The notes under the pieces are model-generated. The model saw only the letters and a program-made list of their open reading frames with translations, made no database searches and was not told the origin of the DNA. A stretch of 64,000 bases of DNA from DATLNF01 sp963765815 (GTDB taxonomy: Bacteria; Actinomycetota; Actinomycetes; BP-191): assembly GCA_963765815.1 (NCBI GenBank), contig CAVXXT010000001.1:124001-188000 (forward strand). Direction: 5' to 3'. Each line of letters begins with the position of its first letter. The stretch's first letter is position 1. Shown piece after piece: positions 1-7,703 of the stretch. A program made the position numbers and the translations under genes.

Positions 1-50
1 CCGTCGAGCTGCTCCGGGCCCGGATCGAGGCCCTGCACCGCTGGGTGTGA
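1..50 (+). CDS. C-terminal fragment of an unknown gene
   Basis: An open frame enters from the left edge (first full codon at base 3) and stops at TGA 48-50. It encodes a charged tail ending LLRARIEALHRWV. Fifteen residues are too few to identify a family. The next gene starts about 70 bases further on, so this is the end of a separate upstream gene. Confidence 0.4.
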   Translation, partial: VELLRARIEALHRWV

Positions 51-123
51 AACCGGACATCCGGCTCAGGCAGACCGTGTCGAGAGCCGATGCTCCTCGT
101 TAGGGACGTGGACGGAGGTGGAC

Positions 124-1065
124 GTGCGACGCAGGTCGGTGGAGCCGGCGGAGGTCGAGCCGGACGGCACGCTGCGCTTCGGCGCGCCCCGCAACTGGCG
201 GCTCGCCGTCGCGGTCATCGGCATGTTCGCCCTGCTCAGCGCCGCGATCGGCACCACCATCTCCTTCGGCCGCAACCGCCCGGTGACCGGGGCGACGCCT
301 CGCCTGGTGACCACCCCCGAGGCGGCGGTGTCGGACTCGGCGAGCCCCTCGCCGAGCGTCTCGCCCTCCGGCTACCAGCTGCCGCCGGCGCTCACCGCGC
401 TCGCGAAGCGGACCCCCAAGGCCGCACCCCGCCCGGCTGTGCCCTGCGCGACTCCGCCGACCCTCCCGAGCGGTGACACCATCGCCTTGACGGCGATCTA
501 CCGCGAGCTCGAGGTCTTCGACGGGCCCAACGGCAACCTGGTACGCCGGCTGCCCAACCCGACCCGCGACAACCAGCCGCTGCACCTGCGCGCCGTCGAG
601 TCCGCGCCGGGGTGGTACCGCGCGCAGATGGCCGAGCGGCCCAACGGCACCACCGGCTGGGTGCGGGCCGAGGACGTGACGACCTCACGGACGCCGTACC
701 GGATCCTGGTCGAGCGCTGCGCGCGCCGGCTGACGCTGTTCCAGAACGGCCGTCCGGTGATGATCGAGCCGGTCGCGGTCGGCACCGGCGGCACCCCGAC
801 GCCGCTCGGCGACTTCTACGTCGACTTCCTCGAGGAGTGGCCCCAGTCCAGCAAGTACGGACCGTGGCTGATCAGCGTGAGCGGCTTCTCCAACGTGCTG
901 AAGAGCTTCGGCGGCGGCGTCGGCCAGATCGGCATCCACGGCACCCGGGCGCGCAGCTCGGTCGGCAAGGCGGCCAGCCACGGCTGCGTGCGCATGCACA
1001 ACGAGGCGATCGACAAGATGGCCCGCTGGGTGACCGCCGGCACGCCGGTCTTCATCGCTCCCTGA
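124..1065 (+). CDS. L,D-transpeptidase (YkuD domain), membrane-anchored
   Basis: Predicted 313-residue cell-wall enzyme that would make 3-3 peptide cross-links or attach proteins to peptidoglycan outside the membrane. A basic N-terminus is followed by one membrane segment at about residues 25-47, then a Ser/Pro-rich linker, an SH3-like region (ending GTTGWVRAEDV), and a YkuD domain. The domain has the HGT motif and SHGCVRMHN, with the catalytic Cys near residue 288. GTG 124 is preferred to GTG 118 because GGAGG at 114-118 lies five bases upstream of 124 and overlaps 118. The enzyme class is clear; the substrate preference is not. Confidence 0.9.
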   Translation: MRRRSVEPAEVEPDGTLRFGAPRNWRLAVAVIGMFALLSAAIGTTISFGRNRPVTGATPRLVTTPEAAVSDSASPSPSVSPSGYQLPPALTALAKRTPKAAPRPAVPCATPPTLPSGDTIALTAIYRELEVFDGPNGNLVRRLPNPTRDNQPLHLRAVESAPGWYRAQMAERPNGTTGWVRAEDVTTSRTPYRILVERCARRLTLFQNGRPVMIEPVAVGTGGTPTPLGDFYVDFLEEWPQSSKYGPWLISVSGFSNVLKSFGGGVGQIGIHGTRARSSVGKAASHGCVRMHNEAIDKMARWVTAGTPVFIAP

Positions 1066-1092
1066 CGCCGCGCTGCTGGCACACTGCCGCCC

Positions 1093-1563
1093 ATGCCTGC
1101 AGCTCCGCCCGTCTCCGTCTCCGCCAGGATCGCCGCCGACCCGATGCGGGTCTGGCAGCTGGTCTCCGACCTGCCGCGGATGGGCGAGTGGAGCCCGGAG
1201 ACCGACAAGGTCACCTGGAAGGGCGGCGCCACCGGCCCGGCCGTCGGCGCCCGCTTCGCCGGCCGCAACCGCAACGGCGTACGCCGCTGGACCACGCGCG
1301 GCGTCGTCACGGTCGCCGACCCGGGTCGCGAGCTGAGCTTCGACATCGCGTTCTTCGGCTTCCCCGTCTCGCGGTGGACCTATCGGATCGACCCTGACGG
1401 CGCCGGCTGCGTCGTCACCGAGTCGACGGAGGACCGGCGCGGTCCGTTCATGCCGTGGGTGAGCGCGCCGTTCACCGGCGTGATGGATCGCTCGGCGCAC
1501 AACGCCGCGACGATGGAGAGGACGCTCGCCAACCTGCGCACGGCCGCGGAGCAGCAGGCCTGA
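1093..1563 (+). CDS. SRPBCC-family protein (polyketide cyclase/START-like fold)
   Basis: A 156-residue soluble protein of the SRPBCC helix-grip family, which binds hydrophobic ligands in a deep cavity. The N-terminal pattern (SVSARIAADPMRVWQLVSD), the central beta-strand region and the terminal helix (NAATMERTLANLRTAAEQQ) are typical. Related actinobacterial proteins are annotated polyketide cyclase/dehydrase, but few have a known substrate and no biosynthetic genes are nearby. It sits between two secreted-protein genes on the same strand. The ligand and role cannot be inferred. Confidence 0.8.
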   Translation: MPAAPPVSVSARIAADPMRVWQLVSDLPRMGEWSPETDKVTWKGGATGPAVGARFAGRNRNGVRRWTTRGVVTVADPGRELSFDIAFFGFPVSRWTYRIDPDGAGCVVTESTEDRRGPFMPWVSAPFTGVMDRSAHNAATMERTLANLRTAAEQQA

Positions 1564-1637
1564 AGCGGTTTCCCGGCGAACCTCCGCAGAGGCACGCGGC
1601 TCTACCAGCACGACACCACCGCGAGAGGACTCCCGTG

Positions 1638-2864
1638 ATGCGATGCGCCCTGGCGGCACGCCTGGCGGTCGCCGCTGCCCTGGTGATCCCGGCGCTGACC
1701 GGCCTCGTCACCTCCGCCACGGCGTACGCCAGCTACCCGGAGGCCTGCTTCGCCGGCGTCGAGGGGATCGACGGCCGGGCACTCGTCGTCGCGCCGAGGT
1801 CGGCCGACCGGGCGGTGGTCGCGGCGGCCCTGCGCACCGGCGGGCTCGTCGGGCGGCGGGTCGACCCGGTCGGGCTGCGCGAGGTCGTCTGGCCGAGCCG
1901 CGCGGCGCTGGAGGTGGGGCTGACGGTGATCGCGGGCGTGCCTGGCGTGCGCGCTGCGGAGCGCGAGCACGTGGTCCACGCGCACCGTGCCCCCAACGAC
2001 CCGCGGCTCACCGAGCAGTGGGGGCTCACGAAGATCGGCGCGCGCAAGGCGTGGGACGTCGAGACCGGCACCAGCAACCCGGTGAAGGTCGCGGTCATCG
2101 ACACCGGCGTCGACTTCGAGCACCCGGACCTGCAGGGCCGCGTCGAGAACGGCCCCAACGTCGCCTACGGCACCGAGGACTCGCAGGACGACCAGTCGCA
2201 CGGCACGCACGTCGCCGGCATCGTCGCTGCGTCGAGCAACAACAAGGTCGGCGTCGCCGGCATGTCCTGGGGCGCCAAGGTGCTGGCCATCAAGGTCCTC
2301 AACGAGGAGGGCAGCGGCACGTCGTGCGACGTCGCTGTCGGGATGATCGAGGCCGGCCGGCACGAGGTCGACGTCGTCAACATGAGCCTCGGCGCGGCGA
2401 CCACCTGCCCGATCGTCTACCGCCTCGTGACGGCGTACCTGAAGCAGCAGGACATCGTGGTGGTGGCGTCCAGCGGCAACGACGGCTACTACGCGAGCCC
2501 GCAGTCGGCGCCGTCCAACTGCCCCGACGTCATCGGCGTCGGCGCGACCGACCGCAAGGACGAGCCGGCGTCGTTCACCACCTTCGGCGGCAGCGTCGAC
2601 GTGGCCGCTCCCGGCCACGAGATCCTGTCCACGTTCATGGACCCGAAGACCGGCAAGCGCTCGTACGCCGCCTTCAGCGGGACGTCGATGGCGGCGCCGT
2701 TCGTCGCCGGGCTGGCCGCGCTGCTCCGCTCGCAGCACCCCGAGTGGACCGCCGCGCAGGTCACCGACCGCATCCTCGCGACGGTCGACGACATCGGCCC
2801 GGCCGGGCGCGACGACTTCTACGGCGCCGGCCGGATCAACGCCGCCCGAGCCCTCGCCCGCTGA
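1638..2864 (+). CDS. Secreted subtilisin-like serine protease (S8)
   Basis: A 408-residue preproprotein. The signal peptide spans about residues 1-31 (hydrophobic core LAVAAALVIPALTGLV). A propeptide-like region follows to about residue 115, then the peptidase S8 domain. The catalytic triad is Asp155 in VIDTGVDFEHPDL, His188 in SHGTHVAGIVA and Ser350 in SGTSMAAPFVAGLAALL. The oxyanion Asn is in the SSGND segment. A thermitase/fervidolysin-like extracellular protease is likely. ATG 1638 has GAGAGGA eight bases upstream; GTG 1635 is an in-frame alternative. The gene ends just before a long palindrome shared with the convergent oxidoreductase gene. Confidence 0.92.
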   Translation: MRCALAARLAVAAALVIPALTGLVTSATAYASYPEACFAGVEGIDGRALVVAPRSADRAVVAAALRTGGLVGRRVDPVGLREVVWPSRAALEVGLTVIAGVPGVRAAEREHVVHAHRAPNDPRLTEQWGLTKIGARKAWDVETGTSNPVKVAVIDTGVDFEHPDLQGRVENGPNVAYGTEDSQDDQSHGTHVAGIVAASSNNKVGVAGMSWGAKVLAIKVLNEEGSGTSCDVAVGMIEAGRHEVDVVNMSLGAATTCPIVYRLVTAYLKQQDIVVVASSGNDGYYASPQSAPSNCPDVIGVGATDRKDEPASFTTFGGSVDVAAPGHEILSTFMDPKTGKRSYAAFSGTSMAAPFVAGLAALLRSQHPEWTAAQVTDRILATVDDIGPAGRDDFYGAGRINAARALAR

Positions 2865-2866
2865 CC

Positions 2867-2941
2867 CCGACTTCACCCACTCCGCCTACCTCTTGAGCGC
2901 AGGAATCGCGCTCAACACGTAGGCGGAGTGGGTGAAGTCGG
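2867..2941. repeat. 75-nt nested perfect palindrome between convergent genes
   Basis: The outer arms 2867-2889 and 2919-2941 are perfect 23-bp inverted repeats. A 3x3 internal loop (2890-2892/2916-2918) separates them from a second perfect 8-bp stem (2893-2900/2908-2915) with a 7-nt loop. It fills the whole gap between two stop codons, so it could act as a bidirectional terminator. It is far longer and more exact than a terminator needs to be. Its inner core (CTAC, GAGCGC, GCGCTC, GTAG) recurs in the palindrome at 16282-16330. Confidence 0.85.
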
Positions 2942-2944
2942 AGG

Positions 2945-3925
2945 TTAGGGGCGCAGGACGACCTTGCCGTAGGTGCCGCGGCCGCCGAGCCGGGCCAGCG
3001 CCGAGGGCGCGTCCTCGAGCGGCAGCTCGGCGTGGATGAGCGGGTCGATCGCGCCGCGCTCGTGCAGCGACATCAGCTCGGCGTGGATGGCCGGGATCAG
3101 CGTCGGCTCCATCAGCCGGTAGAGCCCCCAGTGCAGCCCGAGGATCGAGTAGTTCTTCACCAGCGCGTGGTTGGTCGGGGCGTCGGCGATCCGCCCGCCC
3201 GCGAAGCCGACGACGACGATCCGCCCCTCGAACGCGATGCACTTGCGCGACTTGTCGAACGTGTCGCCGCCGACCGAGTCGTAGATGACGTCGGCGCCCC
3301 GCCCGCCGGTCGCGCCCTTCACGACCTCGACGAAGTCCTCGCTCAGGTAGTCGATCGCGAGCTCGGCGCCGAGCGTGCGGCAGATCTCGACCTTCTCGGG
3401 GCCGCCGGCGGTGGCGATGACCCGGGCGCCGGCGGCGAGGCCGAGCTGGATCGCGGCGCTGCCCACTCCGCCTGCGCCGGCGTGCACCAGCAGCGTCTCG
3501 CCGGGCTGGATCGCCGCTCGCCGGTGCAGCCCGGCCCACCCCGTCTGGTAGGTGATGAACATCGCCGCGGCCTTGGTCGCCGACAGCGAGTCGGGGATCG
3601 CGAAGGTCGCCTCGGGCGGCGCGATCACCTGCTCGGCGAGACCGCCGCGCGGCAGCGGCGGCGCGGCGAGCACCCGCTGGCCGACGGCGTACGCCGACCC
3701 CTCGCCGGTCGCGACGACGTGGCCGGCGACCTCGAGCCCGGGTGTGAACGGCAGCGGCGGCCGCTCCTGGTACTTGCCCTGGCAGAGCAGCACGTCCGGG
3801 AAGTTCAGCGCGACAGCCTCGACCTCGATCCGCACCTCGCCGGGACCCGGCTCGGGCACCGGGAGGTCGTCGAGACGCAGGACGTCCTCGGGGTCACCGA
3901 GCTCGTGCACCTGCCAGGCCCGCAT
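2945..3925 (-). CDS. Zinc-independent quinone oxidoreductase / MDR family
   Basis: A 326-residue medium-chain dehydrogenase/reductase of the NADPH:quinone oxidoreductase type. It has the N-terminal GroES-like fold (RAWQVHELGDPEDVLRLDDL) and a Rossmann NADPH site at AGAGGVGSAAIQLG. The zinc-binding cysteines of alcohol dehydrogenases are missing, as expected for this subgroup. It probably reduces quinones or enones in the cytoplasm with NADPH. The ATG at 3925 has GGAGG six bases upstream on the minus strand. Divergent from the glycosylase gene at 4007. Confidence 0.88.
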   Translation of the reverse strand: MRAWQVHELGDPEDVLRLDDLPVPEPGPGEVRIEVEAVALNFPDVLLCQGKYQERPPLPFTPGLEVAGHVVATGEGSAYAVGQRVLAAPPLPRGGLAEQVIAPPEATFAIPDSLSATKAAAMFITYQTGWAGLHRRAAIQPGETLLVHAGAGGVGSAAIQLGLAAGARVIATAGGPEKVEICRTLGAELAIDYLSEDFVEVVKGATGGRGADVIYDSVGGDTFDKSRKCIAFEGRIVVVGFAGGRIADAPTNHALVKNYSILGLHWGLYRLMEPTLIPAIHAELMSLHERGAIDPLIHAELPLEDAPSALARLGGRGTYGKVVLRP

Positions 3926-4006
3926 GTCGCCTCCGGGTGAAGGGTGTCGGCTGAATCCGTGTCGTGTGGGCGGCCTATCTTGCCTTCTCGACCGGAGGAG
4001 GACGCA

Positions 4007-4909
4007 GTGGGCAGCACCGCACGTGTCCCGCTGCCGCCGGGCACCGACGCCGTGATGTCGTTCGGCCGCTTCTCGCGCAGTGGCGACGACCTGCTGGAGC
4101 GCTGGGACGGACGGGCGCTCGCGCGCTGTGCCCGGGTCGACGGGCGGGTCGTGCCGTTCTCGGCGACGGTCGAGCGCGACGGGCTGATCGTGACCGCCGC
4201 GCGTGATGAAGACCTCGCGACGGCGACGGCCGCGGCAGGCGTGATGGTCGAGCCGCTGCCGCCTTCCTGGGACGACCTGCTCGGCCGGGATGCCGGCCTT
4301 CGCGCCCTGCACGACCGGTACGCCGGGATGCGCGCGGTGCGCACGCTCGACCCGTTCGTCGCGCTGGTGCACGCGATCAGCGCGCAGCAGGTCAACCTGC
4401 GCTGGGCCGCGACGACCCGCTCGCGCGTCGCCGAGCACTACGGCGACGAGGTGACCGTCGGCGACACGTCGGTGCGGGTCATCGACGTACGCCGGCTCGC
4501 GACCGCCGAGGTCGCCGACCTGCGCGCCCTGCAGCTCACGACGGCGAAGGCGCTGTCCCTCGTCGCCCTCGCCGGCGCCGTCGACAGCGGCGATCTCGAC
4601 CTCAGCTCCCTCACCGCGCGACGCGACGACGACGTGGTCGCGACGCTGGTCCGGCTGCGCGGCATCGGGCCGTGGACCGCGCAGTGGTACCTCGCCCGCG
4701 TGCTCGGCCGGCCGGTCGTCGTCTCCGGAGACCTCGCGGTGCGCAAGGCGGTCGGACTGCTCTACGCCGAGCCGTCCGCGCCGACCCCGGAGCGGACGCT
4801 CGCGTTGACGGCGCACTGGGGCGACGCGGCGCTGCATGCGCAGCAGCTGGTGCTGCACGCCCTCGGCGAGGGAGACCTGCGCGCGGGCGGCGTACCGTCG
4901 TCGCCGTGA
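4007..4909 (+). CDS. DNA-3-methyladenine glycosylase II-like (HhH-GPD, AlkA type)
   Basis: A 300-residue base-excision repair glycosylase that would remove alkylated bases. The HhH-GPD domain shows a hairpin-helix-hairpin at LRGIGPWTAQW followed by VSGDLAVRKAV, with the catalytic Asp at about residue 242. The preceding SAQQVNL segment is typical of AlkA. The Fe-S cysteines of the MutY/Nth branch are absent. GTG 4007 is preceded by GGAGGAGG (3993-4000), and TATCTT at 3976-3981 is a plausible -10 box. The gene overlaps moaA by four bases (GTGA), so the two are co-translated despite unrelated roles. Confidence 0.88.
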   Translation: MGSTARVPLPPGTDAVMSFGRFSRSGDDLLERWDGRALARCARVDGRVVPFSATVERDGLIVTAARDEDLATATAAAGVMVEPLPPSWDDLLGRDAGLRALHDRYAGMRAVRTLDPFVALVHAISAQQVNLRWAATTRSRVAEHYGDEVTVGDTSVRVIDVRRLATAEVADLRALQLTTAKALSLVALAGAVDSGDLDLSSLTARRDDDVVATLVRLRGIGPWTAQWYLARVLGRPVVVSGDLAVRKAVGLLYAEPSAPTPERTLALTAHWGDAALHAQQLVLHALGEGDLRAGGVPSSP

Positions 4910-5925
4910 CCAGCCCCGCCGACAGCGCACCCGCGACTGGCGCCCTCGTCGACGGCTACGGACGAGTGGCCACCGACCTGCGGGTGTCGCTCACCGACCG
5001 ATGCACGCTGCGCTGCACCTACTGCATGCCCGCTGAGGGCATGGAGTGGATCTCGCGCGACGAGCTCCTCACCGACGACGAGGTCGTGCGCGTGGTGGGG
5101 GTCGCGGCGGGCCTCGGCGTGACCGAGGTGCGCCTCACCGGCGGCGAGCCGCTGCTCCGGCCGGGCATCGCCGACCTGGTACGCCGGCTGCGCGCGATCG
5201 AGCCGTCGCTCCGGCTGTCGCTGACGACCAACGGCCTGCGGCTGGCCGAGCTCGCGCAGCCGCTGGCCGACGCCGGGCTCGAGCGGGTCAACGTGAGTCT
5301 CGACACGCTGCGCCCGGATCGGTTCCGCGCCGTGACCCGCCGCGACGGGCTGCCGGATGTGCTCGCGGGGCTCGCCGCCGCGGCGGCCGCCGGCTTCACC
5401 CCGGTGAAGGTCAACGCCGTCCTGGTGCGCGGCGGCAACGACGACGAGGCCGGCGACCTGCTGGCGTTCTGCCTCGAGCACGGCTACCAGCTGAGGTTCA
5501 TCGAGTTCATGCCGCTGGACGCCGACCACGCCTGGACGCGTCCGGACCTGGTCACCGCCGACGAGATCCTGGCCATGCTGGGCCGGCGGTGGGCGCTCAC
5601 CCCGAGCCCCGAGCAGCGGGGGAGCGCGCCGGCCGAGACCTGGCTGGTCGACGGCGGCCCCGCGGTCGTCGGCGTCATCGGGTCGGTCACCCGCCCCTTC
5701 TGCGGGGCGTGCGACCGGGTCCGGCTGACCGCCGACGGCCAGATCCGCAACTGCCTGTTCGCCCGGTCCGAGACCGACCTGCGCGCCGCGATCCGCGGCG
5801 GGGCGAGCGACGAGCAGCTCGCGGCCATCTGGCGCGGCGCGGTGGCGACCAAGGCCGCCGGCCACGGCATCGACGATCCGACCTTCGTCCAGCCGGACCG
5901 CACCATGTCCGCCATCGGCGGTTGA
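4906..5925 (+). CDS. moaA: GTP 3',8-cyclase MoaA (molybdenum cofactor)
   Basis: A 339-residue radical SAM enzyme that carries out the first step of molybdopterin synthesis, rearranging GTP to 3',8-cyclo-GTP. The SAM-binding [4Fe-4S] motif CTLRCTYC (CX3CX2C, Cys33/37/40) is followed by TGGEPLL. The C-terminal substrate cluster is C266-x2-C269-x13-C283. The protein ends in Gly-Gly, the conserved tail MoaA needs for activity. The start GTG overlaps the stop of the glycosylase gene. No other moa genes are in the window, so the pathway is dispersed. Confidence 0.96.
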   Translation: MTSPADSAPATGALVDGYGRVATDLRVSLTDRCTLRCTYCMPAEGMEWISRDELLTDDEVVRVVGVAAGLGVTEVRLTGGEPLLRPGIADLVRRLRAIEPSLRLSLTTNGLRLAELAQPLADAGLERVNVSLDTLRPDRFRAVTRRDGLPDVLAGLAAAAAAGFTPVKVNAVLVRGGNDDEAGDLLAFCLEHGYQLRFIEFMPLDADHAWTRPDLVTADEILAMLGRRWALTPSPEQRGSAPAETWLVDGGPAVVGVIGSVTRPFCGACDRVRLTADGQIRNCLFARSETDLRAAIRGGASDEQLAAIWRGAVATKAAGHGIDDPTFVQPDRTMSAIGG

Positions 5926-5931
5926 CCCGGT

Positions 5932-6162
5932 TCAGTCCTCGGTGTCGGCCGGGTCGTCGTCGAAGGAGGCGTCGGCGCGTCGTACCGCGTCTTCGACCTC
6001 GGAAGGTGTCATCGTCGACCACGTGGCGTTCCAACGATGGGGTCCGTCGTGCCCGGCTGCGCGCACGCAGCGGTGGCCGGTGTCCGAGCTCACGCTCGAG
6101 AACACCCCGGGTACGACGACCGGTGCCCCGCACCGCTCCGTGCCGGAGGTCTGGTCTGCCAT
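5932..6162 (-). CDS. Small conserved hypothetical protein (76 aa)
   Basis: A short soluble protein with the segment RCVRAAGHDGPHRW, a Cys/His arrangement seen in many small uncharacterised actinobacterial proteins. The C-terminus is acidic (DDDPADTED). ATG at 6162 has AGGAG seven bases upstream, and codon third positions are GC-rich, which supports a real gene. It is convergent with moaA, with only six bases between the stop codons. Function unknown; metal binding is possible but the four-ligand set is incomplete. Confidence 0.65.
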   Translation of the reverse strand: MADQTSGTERCGAPVVVPGVFSSVSSDTGHRCVRAAGHDGPHRWNATWSTMTPSEVEDAVRRADASFDDDPADTED

Positions 6163-6231
6163 GGTCGCTCCTGGGCTCGGGGAGGGCGGATCGGCTCTCA
6201 AGGTAGGCGCCGAGCCCTCCGATGGTCGAAC

Positions 6232-7122
6232 GTGACCAGCCCGCAGACGCTGAGCCCGCAGACGGCCAGCACGCAGTCGGTCGCCGTGGTGACCGACTCC
6301 ACGGCGTACCTGCCTCCCGGGGTGGCCGAGCGCTTCGGGATCACCGTCGTGCCCCTCCACGTGAAGGCCGCGGACCGGCTCCTGCTCGAAGGGGTCGAGC
6401 TCACGCCCGACCAGTTCGCGAAGTGGATCACCGGGCCCGGGCGGACCGCCTCCACCCAGCCGCCGTCGGTCGCGGCGTTCCGCCAGGCGTTCGAGGAGCT
6501 GCGCTTCCACGACATCGTGTCGATCCACCTCTCGGGCCGGCTCTCCGGCACCCGTGAGGCGGCGGTCTCCGCGGCCTACGAGCTGGCCGACACCGGCCGC
6601 AAGCGGGTCAAGGTGGTCGACTCGCGCCAGGCGGCGATGGGGCTCGGCTTCGCGGTGATCGAGGCGGCTCAGGCGGCCAAGGCCGGCGCCGACATCTTCG
6701 ACGTGGCGGCGGCGGCCGAGGAGTCCTGCCGGCGCACGACCATGATCTTCTACGTCGAGACGCTGGAGTACCTCCGCCGCGGCGGCCGGATCGGCGGCGC
6801 CTCGGCGCTGCTCGGCACCGCGCTGCAGATGAAGCCGCTGCTGCACCTCGTCAACGGCGTGATCGAGCCGATGGCCCGGGTCCGGGGGAGCGAGAAGGCG
6901 ATCCAGCGCCTCGAGGACACCATCGTCGAGGAGGCCGGCGACGGCCCGGTCGACGTCTGCGTGCACCACCTGGCCGCGCAGGAGGGCGCCGATGCTCTCG
7001 GCCAGCGCCTGAGGCACCGCCTCCCGGGGCTGGAGATGATGTACCAGAGCGAGGTCGGAGCGGTGATCGGCGCCCACGTCGGGCCCGGCCTGCTCGGCGC
7101 CGTGGTGCACCGCCGCACCTGA
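6232..7122 (+). CDS. DegV family fatty-acid-binding protein
   Basis: A 296-residue DegV protein. DegV proteins bind a fatty acid (in Gram-positives, the FakB subunit that presents it to kinase FakA). Family hallmarks are AVVTDSTAYLP at the N-terminus, TASTQPPSVAAF, SGRLSGTREAA, VVDSRQAAMGLGF and LEYLRRGGRIGG. No fakA-like kinase gene is in the window. GTG 6232 fits the family start but has a weak ribosome-binding site, so the exact start is uncertain. It is divergent from the small gene at 5932-6162, with about 70 bases for two promoters. Confidence 0.9.
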   Translation: MTSPQTLSPQTASTQSVAVVTDSTAYLPPGVAERFGITVVPLHVKAADRLLLEGVELTPDQFAKWITGPGRTASTQPPSVAAFRQAFEELRFHDIVSIHLSGRLSGTREAAVSAAYELADTGRKRVKVVDSRQAAMGLGFAVIEAAQAAKAGADIFDVAAAAEESCRRTTMIFYVETLEYLRRGGRIGGASALLGTALQMKPLLHLVNGVIEPMARVRGSEKAIQRLEDTIVEEAGDGPVDVCVHHLAAQEGADALGQRLRHRLPGLEMMYQSEVGAVIGAHVGPGLLGAVVHRRT

Positions 7123-7299
7123 ACCCGCGCAACTTCCGCGCGGCTGCGTCGTTCATCTGGCATCATGCGCGCGCCGCACCCCGGCGTACGACGGTTCGCC
7201 CGTCGTGCCCTCGGGAACACGGCAGGAGCTCGCCGCGTTGACGAGGCGCGCTCTTCCCACCCGCAGCTCGATCCGACCCACCCATAAGGAAGCACCGCT

Positions 7300-7584
7300 G
7301 TGACGCAGGACTACGACGCCCGCAAGTCGAGCTCGCTCGAGGCCGAGGACAGCCTCGACGAGATCATCGCCCGCAAGCCGGAGCAGCCGGTCGGCGTCGC
7401 GGAGGACGAGAACGACCTCGCGTTCGAGATGGAGCTCGCCGGCGGCGAGGACATCAACGACGAGCTGAACATCCGCCCGGTGCCCCAGCAGTCCAACGAG
7501 TTCACCTGCCGCGGGTGCTTCCTGGTCAAGCACCGCAGCCAGCTCGTCAACGAGAAGAAGGTTCTCTGTCGCGACTGCGCCTGA
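7300..7584 (+). CDS. DUF4193 protein (small Cys-pair protein)
   Basis: A 94-residue actinobacterial DUF4193 protein. The first two thirds are acidic, then a C-terminal zinc-ribbon-like knuckle: CRGCF, about 20 residues, then CRDC at the extreme C-terminus. The four cysteines probably bind one zinc. Families of this type are nearly universal in Actinobacteria and often lie near dut and DUF3710, as here (about 11 kb away). GTG 7300 is preceded by AAGGAAG. The 177 bases upstream (7123-7299) hold no gene; TTGACG at 7238-7243 is a possible -35. Role unknown. Confidence 0.85.
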   Translation: MTQDYDARKSSSLEAEDSLDEIIARKPEQPVGVAEDENDLAFEMELAGGEDINDELNIRPVPQQSNEFTCRGCFLVKHRSQLVNEKKVLCRDCA

Positions 7585-7600
7585 CCGCAGGCGGGAGCAG

Positions 7601-7617
7601 GACTAGCCCGTCTAGTC
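7601..7617. promoter_or_regulatory. Inverted repeat, candidate operator or small terminator
   Basis: GACTAG - 5 nt - CTAGTC forms a perfect 6-bp dyad at 7601-7606/7612-7617. It lies 17 bases after the DUF4193 stop and about 90 bases before the DUF5667 gene. No T-tract follows, so an operator is as likely as a terminator. Nothing here identifies a regulator. Confidence 0.35.
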
Positions 7618-7703
7618 ACTAATGACCATGTTGCGAAACCACCCGTAGCGGAGCACATCGGGCCGGGATGATCCTCGTTGAATCTCGCGAGGAGGTTCCA
7701 CCC

